Source of the DNA: Myroides profundi
GTDB taxonomy: Bacteria > Bacteroidota > Bacteroidia > Flavobacteriales > Flavobacteriaceae
Assembly (NCBI RefSeq): GCF_000833025.1
Contig: NZ_CP010817.1
Location: forward strand, 3,596,001 to 3,660,000
DNA length: 64,000 nucleotides
Direction: 5' to 3'
Part shown: piece after piece, positions 1 through 8,198 of the stretch
Layout of the letters: every line of letters begins with the position of its first letter
Numbering within the stretch: position 1 is the stretch's first letter
The notes under the pieces: model-generated
What the model saw: only the letters and a program-made list of their open reading frames with translations
Databases searched by the model: none
What the model was told of the DNA's origin: nothing
Translations under genes and position numbers: made by a program

Positions 1-92
1 CATTCCATAATATGTGGACGAATATGTTGTTCTGCAAAGTCTCTTATAGATTGAGCAATCATTGCTTGAGTTTCATTGTATTCAAAATTCAT
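1..92 (-). CDS. Acyl-CoA dehydrogenase, N-terminal fragment (runs off the window)
   Basis: The minus strand reads an ATG at 92-90 and stays open to the window edge. The roughly 30 residues visible begin MNFEYNETQAMIAQSIRDFA and continue with AEQHIRP-like residues. This matches the N-terminal helix of acyl-CoA dehydrogenases, in which the phrase Q-x-M-I-x-x-S-x-R-x-F-A is typical. The family oxidises acyl-CoA thioesters with FAD in fatty-acid or branched-chain catabolism. Substrate class cannot be told from this fragment. It lies 11 bases after the helix-hairpin-helix gene on the same strand and is probably cotranscribed with it. Confidence 0.75.
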   Translation of the reverse strand, partial: MNFEYNETQAMIAQSIRDFAEQHIRPHIME

Positions 93-103
93 GGTTGATA
101 GTT

Positions 104-1000
104 TTAATTCGTAAATCTCAAATATAAACTAATTATATCAATTTTGTCAATAGGGAATTTCTCAATTTGTAGTAATCCTTCTTTATTAACAAAATCTCCG
201 TTCATACTCCTATGCTTGACTACTTCTCTTGCGATATAATAATTCATATAGGGTAATTCTTTCAATTGATTTATAGATGCTTCATTGATATTTAATGTTG
301 TAACAGTTGGTGCATTCATCACTTTAAAATGTCTATATAATTCATTTACAACTTCTTCTGAAAGCCCATACACAAACTTCAACTGCTGTATGGACACAAA
401 ACCACCGTACTTCTCCCTTTCTTTCATAATCTTATCTGCATAATATGGCCCTATTCCTCTGACTTTCTGTAAGTCCTCTAAAGTTGCACTATTTATACAT
501 ATTGCTACTATGGGGACTTCTACTTTAGGCTTACTATAATCTACATATTCTCGTTTCACCTTAGGGTTATTCACCCAATCTGGGAACTTAAAATAAGCAC
601 TATAGGTCTTCAGCCATTCGTCTGATACTTGAGTAATTTGTTGAAATTCTTTAGCAGAATTGACATATTTATTTTCCTTTCGGAATGACAATAACCGATC
701 TATCTCTGCTGTAGACATACCTAAAACAAAGCCTCGATAATCTGTAATAAAGTTGGGGTTAAAAGGATAAATTGTATCTCGCTTAGCTATGGCAATAGTA
801 TTAATACTATCTAATAGACTAATCTGCTTCTGATACTCATCATTAAAAAGGGTGGAATACTGATCAACTATATACTGATCGGATGACCTAGGATAATAGA
901 TATAAAGTTGAATGCCAATCACAAGGAGCACTAAAAAGAAAAGGCCCCGCTTCTGTGACTTCGTGTAGTAGTAAAATCTTTTTCTGTAGTTAGATAACAT
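104..1000 (-). CDS. Helix-hairpin-helix (ComEA-like) DNA-binding protein with N-terminal membrane anchor
   Basis: 298 residues. A basic N-terminus (KRFYYYTKSQKRG) precedes a single hydrophobic segment at about residues 19-36, so the rest should face the periplasm. Two helix-hairpin-helix units are visible in the C-terminal half: one around I-N-S-A-T-x-x-x-L-Q-x-V-x-G-I-G-P-Y-Y-A, and a second around LNINEASINQLKELPYMNYY. A related degenerate unit lies near residues 90-135. Such repeats bind DNA non-specifically in ComEA-type uptake proteins. A role in DNA uptake is inference; many Bacteroidota carry this family without known competence. It sits between the PspC-like gene and the acyl-CoA dehydrogenase fragment on one strand. 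Confidence 0.8.
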   Translation of the reverse strand: MLSNYRKRFYYYTKSQKRGLFFLVLLVIGIQLYIYYPRSSDQYIVDQYSTLFNDEYQKQISLLDSINTIAIAKRDTIYPFNPNFITDYRGFVLGMSTAEIDRLLSFRKENKYVNSAKEFQQITQVSDEWLKTYSAYFKFPDWVNNPKVKREYVDYSKPKVEVPIVAICINSATLEDLQKVRGIGPYYADKIMKEREKYGGFVSIQQLKFVYGLSEEVVNELYRHFKVMNAPTVTTLNINEASINQLKELPYMNYYIAREVVKHRSMNGDFVNKEGLLQIEKFPIDKIDIISLYLRFTN

Positions 1001-1063
1001 CTCCTCTTTTTATAGGAAAATTACAAGATTACAATCTAACTCACATACAGTATTCAAAGAGAT

Positions 1064-1285
1064 TTATAGGTCGAACACTGATGTTCTCTTTGTATAGATT
1101 AAGTCTTTAATACGAGCTAAAAACGCTAAAGTAAGATATAAAGCAAAAGCTAATCCTAAGGTAAAGAATGATAAATAGATAAAAAACAGACGTACACTAG
1201 TTGCACGCATCCCTAGTCTATCCCCTAGACGGCTAGATACTCTGAATCCTCTTTTCTCGAAATAGTGTCTTAAACTAGTAACCAT
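1064..1285 (-). CDS. Small PspC-domain membrane protein
   Basis: 73 residues. The sequence combines a basic amphipathic N-terminal part (RHYFEKRGFRVSSRLGDRLG) with the phrase T-S-V-R-L-F-F-I-Y-L-S and a hydrophobic stretch at about residues 31-57. This is the layout of the PspC domain, named after phage shock protein C. In many Bacteroidota it occurs as a short stand-alone inner-membrane protein of unknown role. The size fits these stand-alone versions. A promoter-like TATCTTTG lies 22 bases upstream of the start, so it can be transcribed apart from the DUF2851 gene before it. Confidence 0.75.
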   Translation of the reverse strand: MVTSLRHYFEKRGFRVSSRLGDRLGMRATSVRLFFIYLSFFTLGLAFALYLTLAFLARIKDLIYTKRTSVFDL

Positions 1286-1306
1286 ATCTATATCATATTA
1301 ACTAGA

Positions 1307-1314
1307 CAAAGATA
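1307..1314 (-). promoter_or_regulatory. -7 element (TATCTTTG) of the PspC-like gene
   Basis: On the minus strand TATCTTTG matches the Bacteroidota -7 consensus TAnnTTTG, 22 bases before the start codon at 1285. No clear TTG is seen at the expected -33 position. Confidence 0.5.
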
Positions 1315-1353
1315 AACAATATCCATCACAGCGAAGTGAACTATGGTGTATGA

Positions 1354-2637
1354 TTAACTTTTTTTGAGAAATTCTTTCCCTATAGCACACTCTATACATC
1401 GATTACTATCACAGTATTTCTTCTTTAGATGAACTAGAGCTTGGCTATCTACAGCATTAATCGCTGTTATATTATAATTAGAGAATAAACTGACGATACT
1501 GTTCTTCTCCGCTTTTATGCTTTCGGCTAGTGTTATAATATCACTAATATCGTAATCTTCATGCGATATAGACTTCTGATAAATAATCTGCATTGGTAAA
1601 ATGACATTGATAATTACTAAATCAATAAAGTCTTTAGTCAGCTTCTTAGCCTGTTTCTTACTCACTTTATTAAATACATAATGTGTCTCCCAATATGAAC
1701 TCACTTTGATATCAAATAATTGATAGAAATAATCTAGATCTGTTGTTGTCAGTATCTTTACAACAGGGATCTGCTGGTGATATAACCAACTACTCAGCTG
1801 TGCTAATCTAATAGTAGGAAAATTAGGTGGTCTAAGCTGAAAGAATCGTATAGGGGATGGGGATGATACTGAAATACTATACTTATGTCTTAAGAAGGTC
1901 CATTCTCTTTTTATATCTTTTACATAGTCATCCTCTAGCTCCTGTTCTTCTTCTAACAAACCTGTTACTCCAAACAAGAGGGCTTCTATTTGTAACAAGG
2001 ATTGGGATTGTTTATAAATAGACAGTACAGGTAAATGTCTTACTGCATCATAGAATGCTTCGCCATTCGCGTTTAAGCCAAAACTCTTAGCTAGAAAACA
2101 AAAGAATACATGTTCCCAATGGTTATTGGTTTCTAAAAGCAATTGTTCCATTGGTTTGGTTTTTTCTATCAACCGTTCTAGAAACAACTTCTCTTTCCAG
2201 AATATCCAGATACATGGGTCAACTGCTCCTATGCTATCTTCACAGTTTAAGTGATTCTTACGCAAAAAGAGTTGAGTACATTTCTCTAATACTTGTTGAT
2301 CTACATAGTTCTTCAAAACGAAAACAGTTATCTCACTACCATCTAATCTAAAAACTGGAATATCATACTCCCAGACCACATGTAATATCACACTGTCATA
2401 GCGCTGATCTCGCTCATGATGATGTGCATACCAATCAGAAGCCTTAATATGTATCTCTACATTTCCCGCCCATTCCTGATCTGCAATACATATTCTTGCA
2501 TTAAAAAAGTCAGGTCCATCTAGACCTGTAAAAATCCCTGTAGAAAGTATACGAAGAGATTCATTAGTGGTGGTATACAAGTCCTCAGCATTAAACAACT
2601 GATTTGCCCAAACATAATGTAGAAAAGCTTCTTTCAT
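1354..2637 (-). CDS. DUF2851 family protein
   Basis: 427 residues, the usual length of DUF2851 proteins, which are widespread in Bacteroidota and have no established biochemical function. Recognisable family phrases are the N-terminal E-x-x-L-H-Y-V-W, the G-P-D-F-F-N-A-R-I segment, W-A-G-N-V-E-I-H and the H-V-V-W-E-x-D segment. A cysteine cluster lies at the C-terminus (C409, C414, C417) and could bind metal. There is no signal peptide, so it should be cytoplasmic. It is divergent from the PNGase F-like gene across 78 bases and heads the minus-strand run leading to the acyl-CoA dehydrogenase. Confidence 0.85.
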   Translation of the reverse strand: MKEAFLHYVWANQLFNAEDLYTTTNESLRILSTGIFTGLDGPDFFNARICIADQEWAGNVEIHIKASDWYAHHHERDQRYDSVILHVVWEYDIPVFRLDGSEITVFVLKNYVDQQVLEKCTQLFLRKNHLNCEDSIGAVDPCIWIFWKEKLFLERLIEKTKPMEQLLLETNNHWEHVFFCFLAKSFGLNANGEAFYDAVRHLPVLSIYKQSQSLLQIEALLFGVTGLLEEEQELEDDYVKDIKREWTFLRHKYSISVSSPSPIRFFQLRPPNFPTIRLAQLSSWLYHQQIPVVKILTTTDLDYFYQLFDIKVSSYWETHYVFNKVSKKQAKKLTKDFIDLVIINVILPMQIIYQKSISHEDYDISDIITLAESIKAEKNSIVSLFSNYNITAINAVDSQALVHLKKKYCDSNRCIECAIGKEFLKKS

Positions 2638-2715
2638 AAAAGTATTCTCTTATTGATTATATTCAATTCGTTTTCTCTATTTTTATAAAAAACTATAATC
2701 ACACTAACCAATCTT

Positions 2716-4401
2716 ATGAGAATACTATTCTACATCATCGGTATTACTATGACCTTGTCTTCTAGTATTATATACGCACAAAAACCTAACCAAAATACAC
2801 TTATAGAATACTATACTTACTCCAACAATAAAATAGTGAATGTAGAAGACCCTATAATTCTGATATCAAATGGGGATAATGCTTTTATCGCTAAGAAAAA
2901 ACAACTCGATGTAGGATTAGAAAAATATCCTTATGAACAGACTTATATCGACTATAAAAACAATATTCAATATAGTGTAGCCCATCTAACAAAGAAGAAT
3001 AAAATAAAGATGGTACTTCCAAACACCGACCAATCCTTCACACATCATAAAGAGACCAAAACAATATTAGGCTATAAGTGTAATAAAGCAACCATAACAA
3101 TTAATTCTAATAAAATCACCTTATGGTATACTAATGACCTGAAGATGAAAGGAAGCCCTATGTCATTAGGTGCTAATCTAGGGGTAGTGTTAGAAATAGA
3201 TCGCAATGGTACATACAAAACGATAGCTAATAAAATAAACAAAGATTTAAAACTGAATATACAAGACTATATACAGCTAGAAGATAGCCGTGAGGTAGAT
3301 ACTAAAACTTATAAAAGTGAACTGTGGAAAAGTAGATTCACTACTATTAAGTTATTCGAAGATGACTTAGTGAATTTCTCTGACTCTATTATTAATAAGC
3401 CAAACTTAATGCGCTTTGCTAAAGGGACAGTTATCGTTACTAAAGTAAAAATACCTGCAATAAAACCGACTGATCAAATATTCGTCAACTTAACAGAACA
3501 ATCTAATGGTGATGCTTATGATAGAACAGGTAGTGTATTCTTAATACCGCACTATCACGAAATTTCTTTTATGGATGCATTAGAACAAGGTATAGAGGTA
3601 CTCCCTATCTATCAGAATCAGGATTCGACAGAGAAATTTCAAGGTGTTATCGCTACACAAAACTATACACCTCCGATAGAGTTAATGCGCTTCTTCACCC
3701 CATTCGGAGTCAAAGGCTTTAATCATATCGATGTACTTGATTATAAATGGCAAGAGAAGGTGTATTATAGACAAGAGATTTCTGAGTTTCAACCTTTATT
3801 AAGCAATAGTGAATGGTATGTAGGGGTATATATAGGCAATTATGATAAAGGTGGTCATAAAATAAGCGCTGATATTACTATCCATCCTGACGGACTAAGC
3901 AATGCTAATAAAACGACAACGATGATGCCTATCTTTAACACTACTAATCTAATGGAAATGGCAGGTCAGAACTACCCTATTATGTTTACTTCTCCAACAG
4001 GTTTAAAAATAACCTTTACGACAACTACTGATATCAAAAATGCTAGATTAAGGTATATCACGACAGGTCATGGCGGATGGGAGAATGGAGATGAGTTTAA
4101 CCCTAAGCTTAATACAATTAGCTTAGATACTACTAAAGTCTTAGACTACTTTCCATGGAGACAAGACTGTGGCTCTTATAGAGAATACAACCCTGCTTCT
4201 GGTAATTTTGAGACGGGGTTATCTTCATCTGATCTTAGTCGTTCTAACTGGTGCCCTGGTACTATCACACCACCTATTTGGGTTCCGCTAGGAGATATAA
4301 AGAAAGGTACACATACATTAGAAGTCAAAATACCTCAAGGAAAAAGAGAAGGCAATAGCTTTAGTTATTGGAATGTCTCAGGTGTTCTCTTTGGGGAATA
4401 A
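2716..4401 (+). CDS. Secreted PNGase F-like peptide-N-glycosidase with GLPGLI-like N-terminal domain
   Basis: 561 residues with a signal peptide ending near A21-Q22. Residues about 25-180 resemble the GLPGLI family: I-L-G-Y-K-C-x-K-A, then L-W-Y-T, then G-S-P and L-G-V-V-L-E-I. Residues about 235-560 resemble peptide:N-glycosidase F of Elizabethkingia meningoseptica, which removes N-glycans from glycoproteins. A-Y-D-R (D269) aligns with E-W-D-R carrying catalytic D60. G-D-E-F (E460) aligns with the segment carrying E206. N-W-C-P-G at 511-515 matches the G-W-C-P-G loop. An equivalent of E118 is not obvious by eye, so activity is not certain. The gene is monocistronic, ends at a strong bidirectional terminator and is likely exported to the periplasm or beyond. 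Confidence 0.75.
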   Translation: MRILFYIIGITMTLSSSIIYAQKPNQNTLIEYYTYSNNKIVNVEDPIILISNGDNAFIAKKKQLDVGLEKYPYEQTYIDYKNNIQYSVAHLTKKNKIKMVLPNTDQSFTHHKETKTILGYKCNKATITINSNKITLWYTNDLKMKGSPMSLGANLGVVLEIDRNGTYKTIANKINKDLKLNIQDYIQLEDSREVDTKTYKSELWKSRFTTIKLFEDDLVNFSDSIINKPNLMRFAKGTVIVTKVKIPAIKPTDQIFVNLTEQSNGDAYDRTGSVFLIPHYHEISFMDALEQGIEVLPIYQNQDSTEKFQGVIATQNYTPPIELMRFFTPFGVKGFNHIDVLDYKWQEKVYYRQEISEFQPLLSNSEWYVGVYIGNYDKGGHKISADITIHPDGLSNANKTTTMMPIFNTTNLMEMAGQNYPIMFTSPTGLKITFTTTTDIKNARLRYITTGHGGWENGDEFNPKLNTISLDTTKVLDYFPWRQDCGSYREYNPASGNFETGLSSSDLSRSNWCPGTITPPIWVPLGDIKKGTHTLEVKIPQGKREGNSFSYWNVSGVLFGE

Positions 4402-4443
4402 AAAAAAGCGCAGTTTTACAAAGAGTAAAACTGCGCTTTTTTT
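4401..4443. terminator. Bidirectional terminator between converging genes
   Basis: A perfect 16-bp stem AAAAGCGCAGTTTTAC / GTAAAACTGCGCTTTT surrounds a 5-base loop, flanked by A- and T-runs on the two sides. It can terminate both the PNGase F-like gene (plus) and the porin gene (minus). Confidence 0.9.
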
Positions 4444-4455
4444 ATTTATAAATTC

Positions 4456-6438
4456 TTATGTAAAGAAGTTCCATGTTATCCCAAATCTAAAGGTAAAATC
4501 CTTATATGGGTTATTAGGTGCTGAATAATATTTGTATCCTGTCATACTAGAGTTAAAGTGCTCTAACATTAAATATATTCTAGCTGTTCTAATCTTCATA
4601 TTAATAAAGAAATCTAATACTGGATAATTCCCTATTTCAACTTTATCTTGTACAAAAAAGTCTCCTATCAATGGATTGTAATCATTTCCATAGTACTTCG
4701 TAAAATAACTCAAAGTGATACCTGTCTGAAACTTTAAAGCCTTATCAAAGAATGCATCTGTGAAATATAAAGTATTACGTGTCACAAACTCTGGTACATT
4801 TAAGATATTATCTTTTTGGTCAACTTTCTGATACAAGAATGTATTATCTAAACCAAACTTACCAAATCTAAAGTCTTTCTCAGCTTGAATAGATAAGTAG
4901 TTAATCGTACCTCCATATTGTTTAGGGGTAACTAACACTTGCTGTGGTATACCAAACTTATCAAACTCAGTAGCATCATTAGAAAAATAAAGCTTATCTT
5001 TTAATACTGAATATGTCCCTGACAGCTTTACCCATGGTGTTGTAACAGAGGCATCGAATTGATTAATCTTTTCGTTCTTAAACTCATTATACCAATTGTA
5101 ATTAACATAATCACTTTGATATAAATAATAGTTTAAATTTCCCATTCTATTTAGGTTTTGATATCCTAATTGAAATGCAATATCTTCTGAATACTTATAA
5201 TCTAAATTAGCTTCGAAGTTTCTTGTTTCGTCATTCCCTAAAGATGTACTGGCTAAAACATTTGCTTTCCAATTCTCTTTATGGTAAATATATCTACCAC
5301 CTAACATTGTTATATTCTTCTCTAACTGATCAGGTATAAGACCTCCTTCAATATGTGCAATACTCTTATAATGGTATCTATATTTATAGAAATCAACAAA
5401 TCCTTCAAAACGTCCTGCCACATCTGACTGATACGCGGCCCCTACTCTATTAAAAACATTGTAGTATCTAGTCTTATTGTTTATACTACTTTTAAATGCT
5501 TCTCCAAAGTGTGTCTTATCTGTAAATTGATTATTAATATCAGCTTGTTTATATTCAAAAAACTTATCCTCGTAAGTAAACTCATGAGTCAGTAAAATAC
5601 CATTCTTAAAAGAATTGTTTAATTGATATTGATGATTTAAGTATAAACGCTTTCCTTTCAACATTGTTTCAACATCTCTGTAATACACATTAAGACGTTC
5701 ACGCTTATTATATGGTTTAACACTGCTTTCAAAAAGATCTAAGTCACGTATCCCCCCATTCTCTTTGTTCATGATGTCTTGAGCTGTAAAGTGAGCTCTC
5801 ATCAGATATTTCTTGTTCTCAGATTGATAACTAGATCCTATTCTAAAATTACCTGTTGAAGACAGTTGATTAATATACTTTCCTAGAGAACGCAATCCTT
5901 TATACCCTACAAAGAAATTTAAGTTCTTACTTGTATTTAAAGTAATAAAGGCATCTAGGTTCTGCCCTTGTTTCATCACTGATCTATAGTATAAATCAGT
6001 ATAAGGAGTAGGTGCAGAATAATACTTAATATCTTCTACATTTAAGTATGCAAATTGTTTTGCTTCAAAACCAAAACCTGGTAAAACATGATTTGCTTTA
6101 TAATTATATTTTAATACGTTATAAGTCTGACCTTCATTAGCAAACTGAACTAACCCAAAAGGATCCTTTCTTAAATAATTAAACTCATAGTGCTTCTTTA
6201 CAGATAGAGCTGTATCTACTGCTATCGTATCATTCTTAATCGAGATTATCTTATAGTCACTGATAGGTGCCACAGAGTCTTTCTTTACCTTCTGTCTAAG
6301 GCTTCCTATTTCTTTCTTCTCTTTTTTATCTTGGTCTCCATCAGGTCTATAACTTCCTTGCATATCTAAAGTTTGAAACTGTGCATGGATAGTCACACAA
6401 CAAAAAAACAATAGAAAAACACCTAGGTACTTTCTCAT
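4456..6438 (-). CDS. Putative outer-membrane porin (flavobacterial putative porin family)
   Basis: 660 residues with a clear signal peptide (MRKYLGVFLLFFCCVTIHAQ). The mature protein is rich in alternating aromatic and polar strands such as YKYRYHYK, NYLSIQ and FTFRFGITWNFFT, and it ends in an aromatic residue cluster typical of a beta-barrel C-terminus. Length and the F-G-L-V-Q-F-A-N-E-G-Q-T phrase suit the Bacteroidota putative porin family. The solute is unknown. A -7 promoter element lies 17 bases upstream, so it has its own promoter. It converges on the PNGase F-like gene. Confidence 0.75.
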   Translation of the reverse strand: MRKYLGVFLLFFCCVTIHAQFQTLDMQGSYRPDGDQDKKEKKEIGSLRQKVKKDSVAPISDYKIISIKNDTIAVDTALSVKKHYEFNYLRKDPFGLVQFANEGQTYNVLKYNYKANHVLPGFGFEAKQFAYLNVEDIKYYSAPTPYTDLYYRSVMKQGQNLDAFITLNTSKNLNFFVGYKGLRSLGKYINQLSSTGNFRIGSSYQSENKKYLMRAHFTAQDIMNKENGGIRDLDLFESSVKPYNKRERLNVYYRDVETMLKGKRLYLNHQYQLNNSFKNGILLTHEFTYEDKFFEYKQADINNQFTDKTHFGEAFKSSINNKTRYYNVFNRVGAAYQSDVAGRFEGFVDFYKYRYHYKSIAHIEGGLIPDQLEKNITMLGGRYIYHKENWKANVLASTSLGNDETRNFEANLDYKYSEDIAFQLGYQNLNRMGNLNYYLYQSDYVNYNWYNEFKNEKINQFDASVTTPWVKLSGTYSVLKDKLYFSNDATEFDKFGIPQQVLVTPKQYGGTINYLSIQAEKDFRFGKFGLDNTFLYQKVDQKDNILNVPEFVTRNTLYFTDAFFDKALKFQTGITLSYFTKYYGNDYNPLIGDFFVQDKVEIGNYPVLDFFINMKIRTARIYLMLEHFNSSMTGYKYYSAPNNPYKDFTFRFGITWNFFT

Positions 6439-6454
6439 AAAAATATAATTTGGA

Positions 6455-6462
6455 CAAAGGTA
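6455..6462 (-). promoter_or_regulatory. -7 element (TACCTTTG) of the putative porin gene
   Basis: TACCTTTG on the minus strand fits TAnnTTTG, 17 bases before the start codon at 6438. This implies a very short 5' leader. Confidence 0.5.
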
Positions 6463-6482
6463 AATTTATTTTTGAATTAAAT

Positions 6483-6508
6483 AAAAAAAGCCATCCGAAG
6501 ATGGCTTT
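6483..6508 (-). terminator. Terminator of SusC/SusD pair 1
   Basis: On the minus strand AAAGCCATC, a TTCG tetraloop and GATGGCTTT form a compact stem followed by a T-run. It lies 23 bases after the stop of the susD-like gene. Confidence 0.9.
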
Positions 6509-6531
6509 CTATTTTATACTTAATAAGCTAA

Positions 6532-8190
6532 TTATTTCTTAGCCCAAATAAGTTTTGTATCCATTTTGTCACCACCCATACGAGCAGCAGCAGCATCTTT
6601 ATTAGCTTTGTTAACAAGATCCATGTCGGATGGATATGTAATTCTCTCAGGTAAATCCTTTAAATCTACTTTCGGAACAAATGTATACTGAGTTTCTCCA
6701 TCAGGTCCTGTTGCAACTAGATCACGTGTTTCTCCTGGTAACAAGAATGTTTTAGGGAACTTCGTTCTTCGATACTCAGCCCAAGCTTCATAAGGTTGCA
6801 TATATAATGCAATATACTTCTGAGTCATTACATTTTCTTCATTAGCAGAAGGAACCTTTTTTAGATACTCATCAATCTTAGCTTGAGTAATACCCCAGCT
6901 AGTCATAGATGCTCTAATACCGTTTTTATAATTGGTATCATTCCATCCATTTACCTCTGACAGAATAAACTCTACTTCAGCATACTCCATTAAAACCTCA
7001 ACTTTATCAGCTTTATATATAGCAGCTCCAAATTGAGAAACACTACCCGTTTGTGAACCTGTAAATGACCCTAAAATACCAATTGGCATACCAACATAAA
7101 AATCCGCCGTTCTATCAACATAATTTCCTTGCTCAATACTACCTACAGTTTTACTAGCACTAAAAGAAACAACCGTTTCGACATCTTTACCATCCTTATC
7201 TTTGACAATATTCGTTTTAGGTGCAACCATTTTAAACAAACGCGGATCAACTATATCTTTAAATGGATTCTTTTTACCTACCATTTTTTCTTCTCCTTTC
7301 AATAACTCAACAAAAGTATTTGTAGGAGAAAAGTCATTACGATTATCGATAAAAGCAGCTCTATACAATGGTGCTGGATTAACTTTATCATTTTGGTATT
7401 TAAGACCAACTGAATCGTCGTTAGAACTCATAACACCGCTTTTTATAGCATCTGTTATATGATTTTGTGCTTCAGGAATTACATTCTTCACACGATTTGC
7501 AATTTTTAATCTTAGAGAGTTTGCAAACTTCTTCATCTTACCTGCACTACCAAATAAAAAATCTCCTTTATTAAAAATACCAGAATCAAGTTCAATAGAT
7601 TCAGAAGCCTCTTTTAGCTCCTTCATCATATCTTTATAAATTTTATCTTGTGGTGCAAATTTAGGAGTTCTTATAGGATTAGCAGTTCCTACTGTCATAC
7701 CTTCAAAATCAGGGTCGTCACTACCATAAGAATAATATGGAATATCACCATAAGTCTCCAAAGCTTGCAGCTGACTATATACCAACATAATACGAGAAGC
7801 AGCTAGCATATTACCAGGATGTCCATAAGTAAGTACTTTAACCTGATTAGCCTCATCTGTAATTATATCAATAATCTCTTTATATCCCTTTGCTGCAAGA
7901 AAAATATCTGTGTACAGACTGTTATTTACACCTGTTCGGAATAAATATAAATCTTCATCTGTATAGTTTCTTTGCGCAGAATATTGTACCCACGGTAAAG
8001 CCATTCTTGCAGAAGGGAATCCTCCACGAGTATTAGTCATTAAATCTTTATTAGATTTATTAAATAAACCTCCAGTAGGAACCTCTAAAGGTTTGTTTGG
8101 GTTTACGTTAATATCTTCTAATTCTTTGTCACACCCTACTAGAGCAATAAAGCATGTTAATAGAGATATTTTATAAATGTATTTTTTCAT
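6532..8190 (-). CDS. SusD/RagB family nutrient-binding lipoprotein (pair 1)
   Basis: 552 residues. The signal peptide ends in a lipobox (A-L-V-G-C, Cys 20), so it is a lipoprotein predicted to sit on the outer-membrane surface. The start D-I-N-V-N-P-N-K-P is typical of the SusD-like subfamily that pairs with SusC transporters, and W-V-Q-Y-S-A-Q-R-N-Y, the TPR-like helical middle and Q-K-Y-I-A-L-Y-M-Q-P-Y-E-A-W support this. SusD proteins cap the SusC barrel and bind glycans, peptides or other nutrients; the ligand here is unknown. The gene follows its susC partner by 8 bases and ends at a strong terminator. It is clearly different from the other two susD-like genes in the window. Confidence 0.9.
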   Translation of the reverse strand: MKKYIYKISLLTCFIALVGCDKELEDINVNPNKPLEVPTGGLFNKSNKDLMTNTRGGFPSARMALPWVQYSAQRNYTDEDLYLFRTGVNNSLYTDIFLAAKGYKEIIDIITDEANQVKVLTYGHPGNMLAASRIMLVYSQLQALETYGDIPYYSYGSDDPDFEGMTVGTANPIRTPKFAPQDKIYKDMMKELKEASESIELDSGIFNKGDFLFGSAGKMKKFANSLRLKIANRVKNVIPEAQNHITDAIKSGVMSSNDDSVGLKYQNDKVNPAPLYRAAFIDNRNDFSPTNTFVELLKGEEKMVGKKNPFKDIVDPRLFKMVAPKTNIVKDKDGKDVETVVSFSASKTVGSIEQGNYVDRTADFYVGMPIGILGSFTGSQTGSVSQFGAAIYKADKVEVLMEYAEVEFILSEVNGWNDTNYKNGIRASMTSWGITQAKIDEYLKKVPSANEENVMTQKYIALYMQPYEAWAEYRRTKFPKTFLLPGETRDLVATGPDGETQYTFVPKVDLKDLPERITYPSDMDLVNKANKDAAAARMGGDKMDTKLIWAKK

Positions 8191-8198
8191 GAGAGTTT

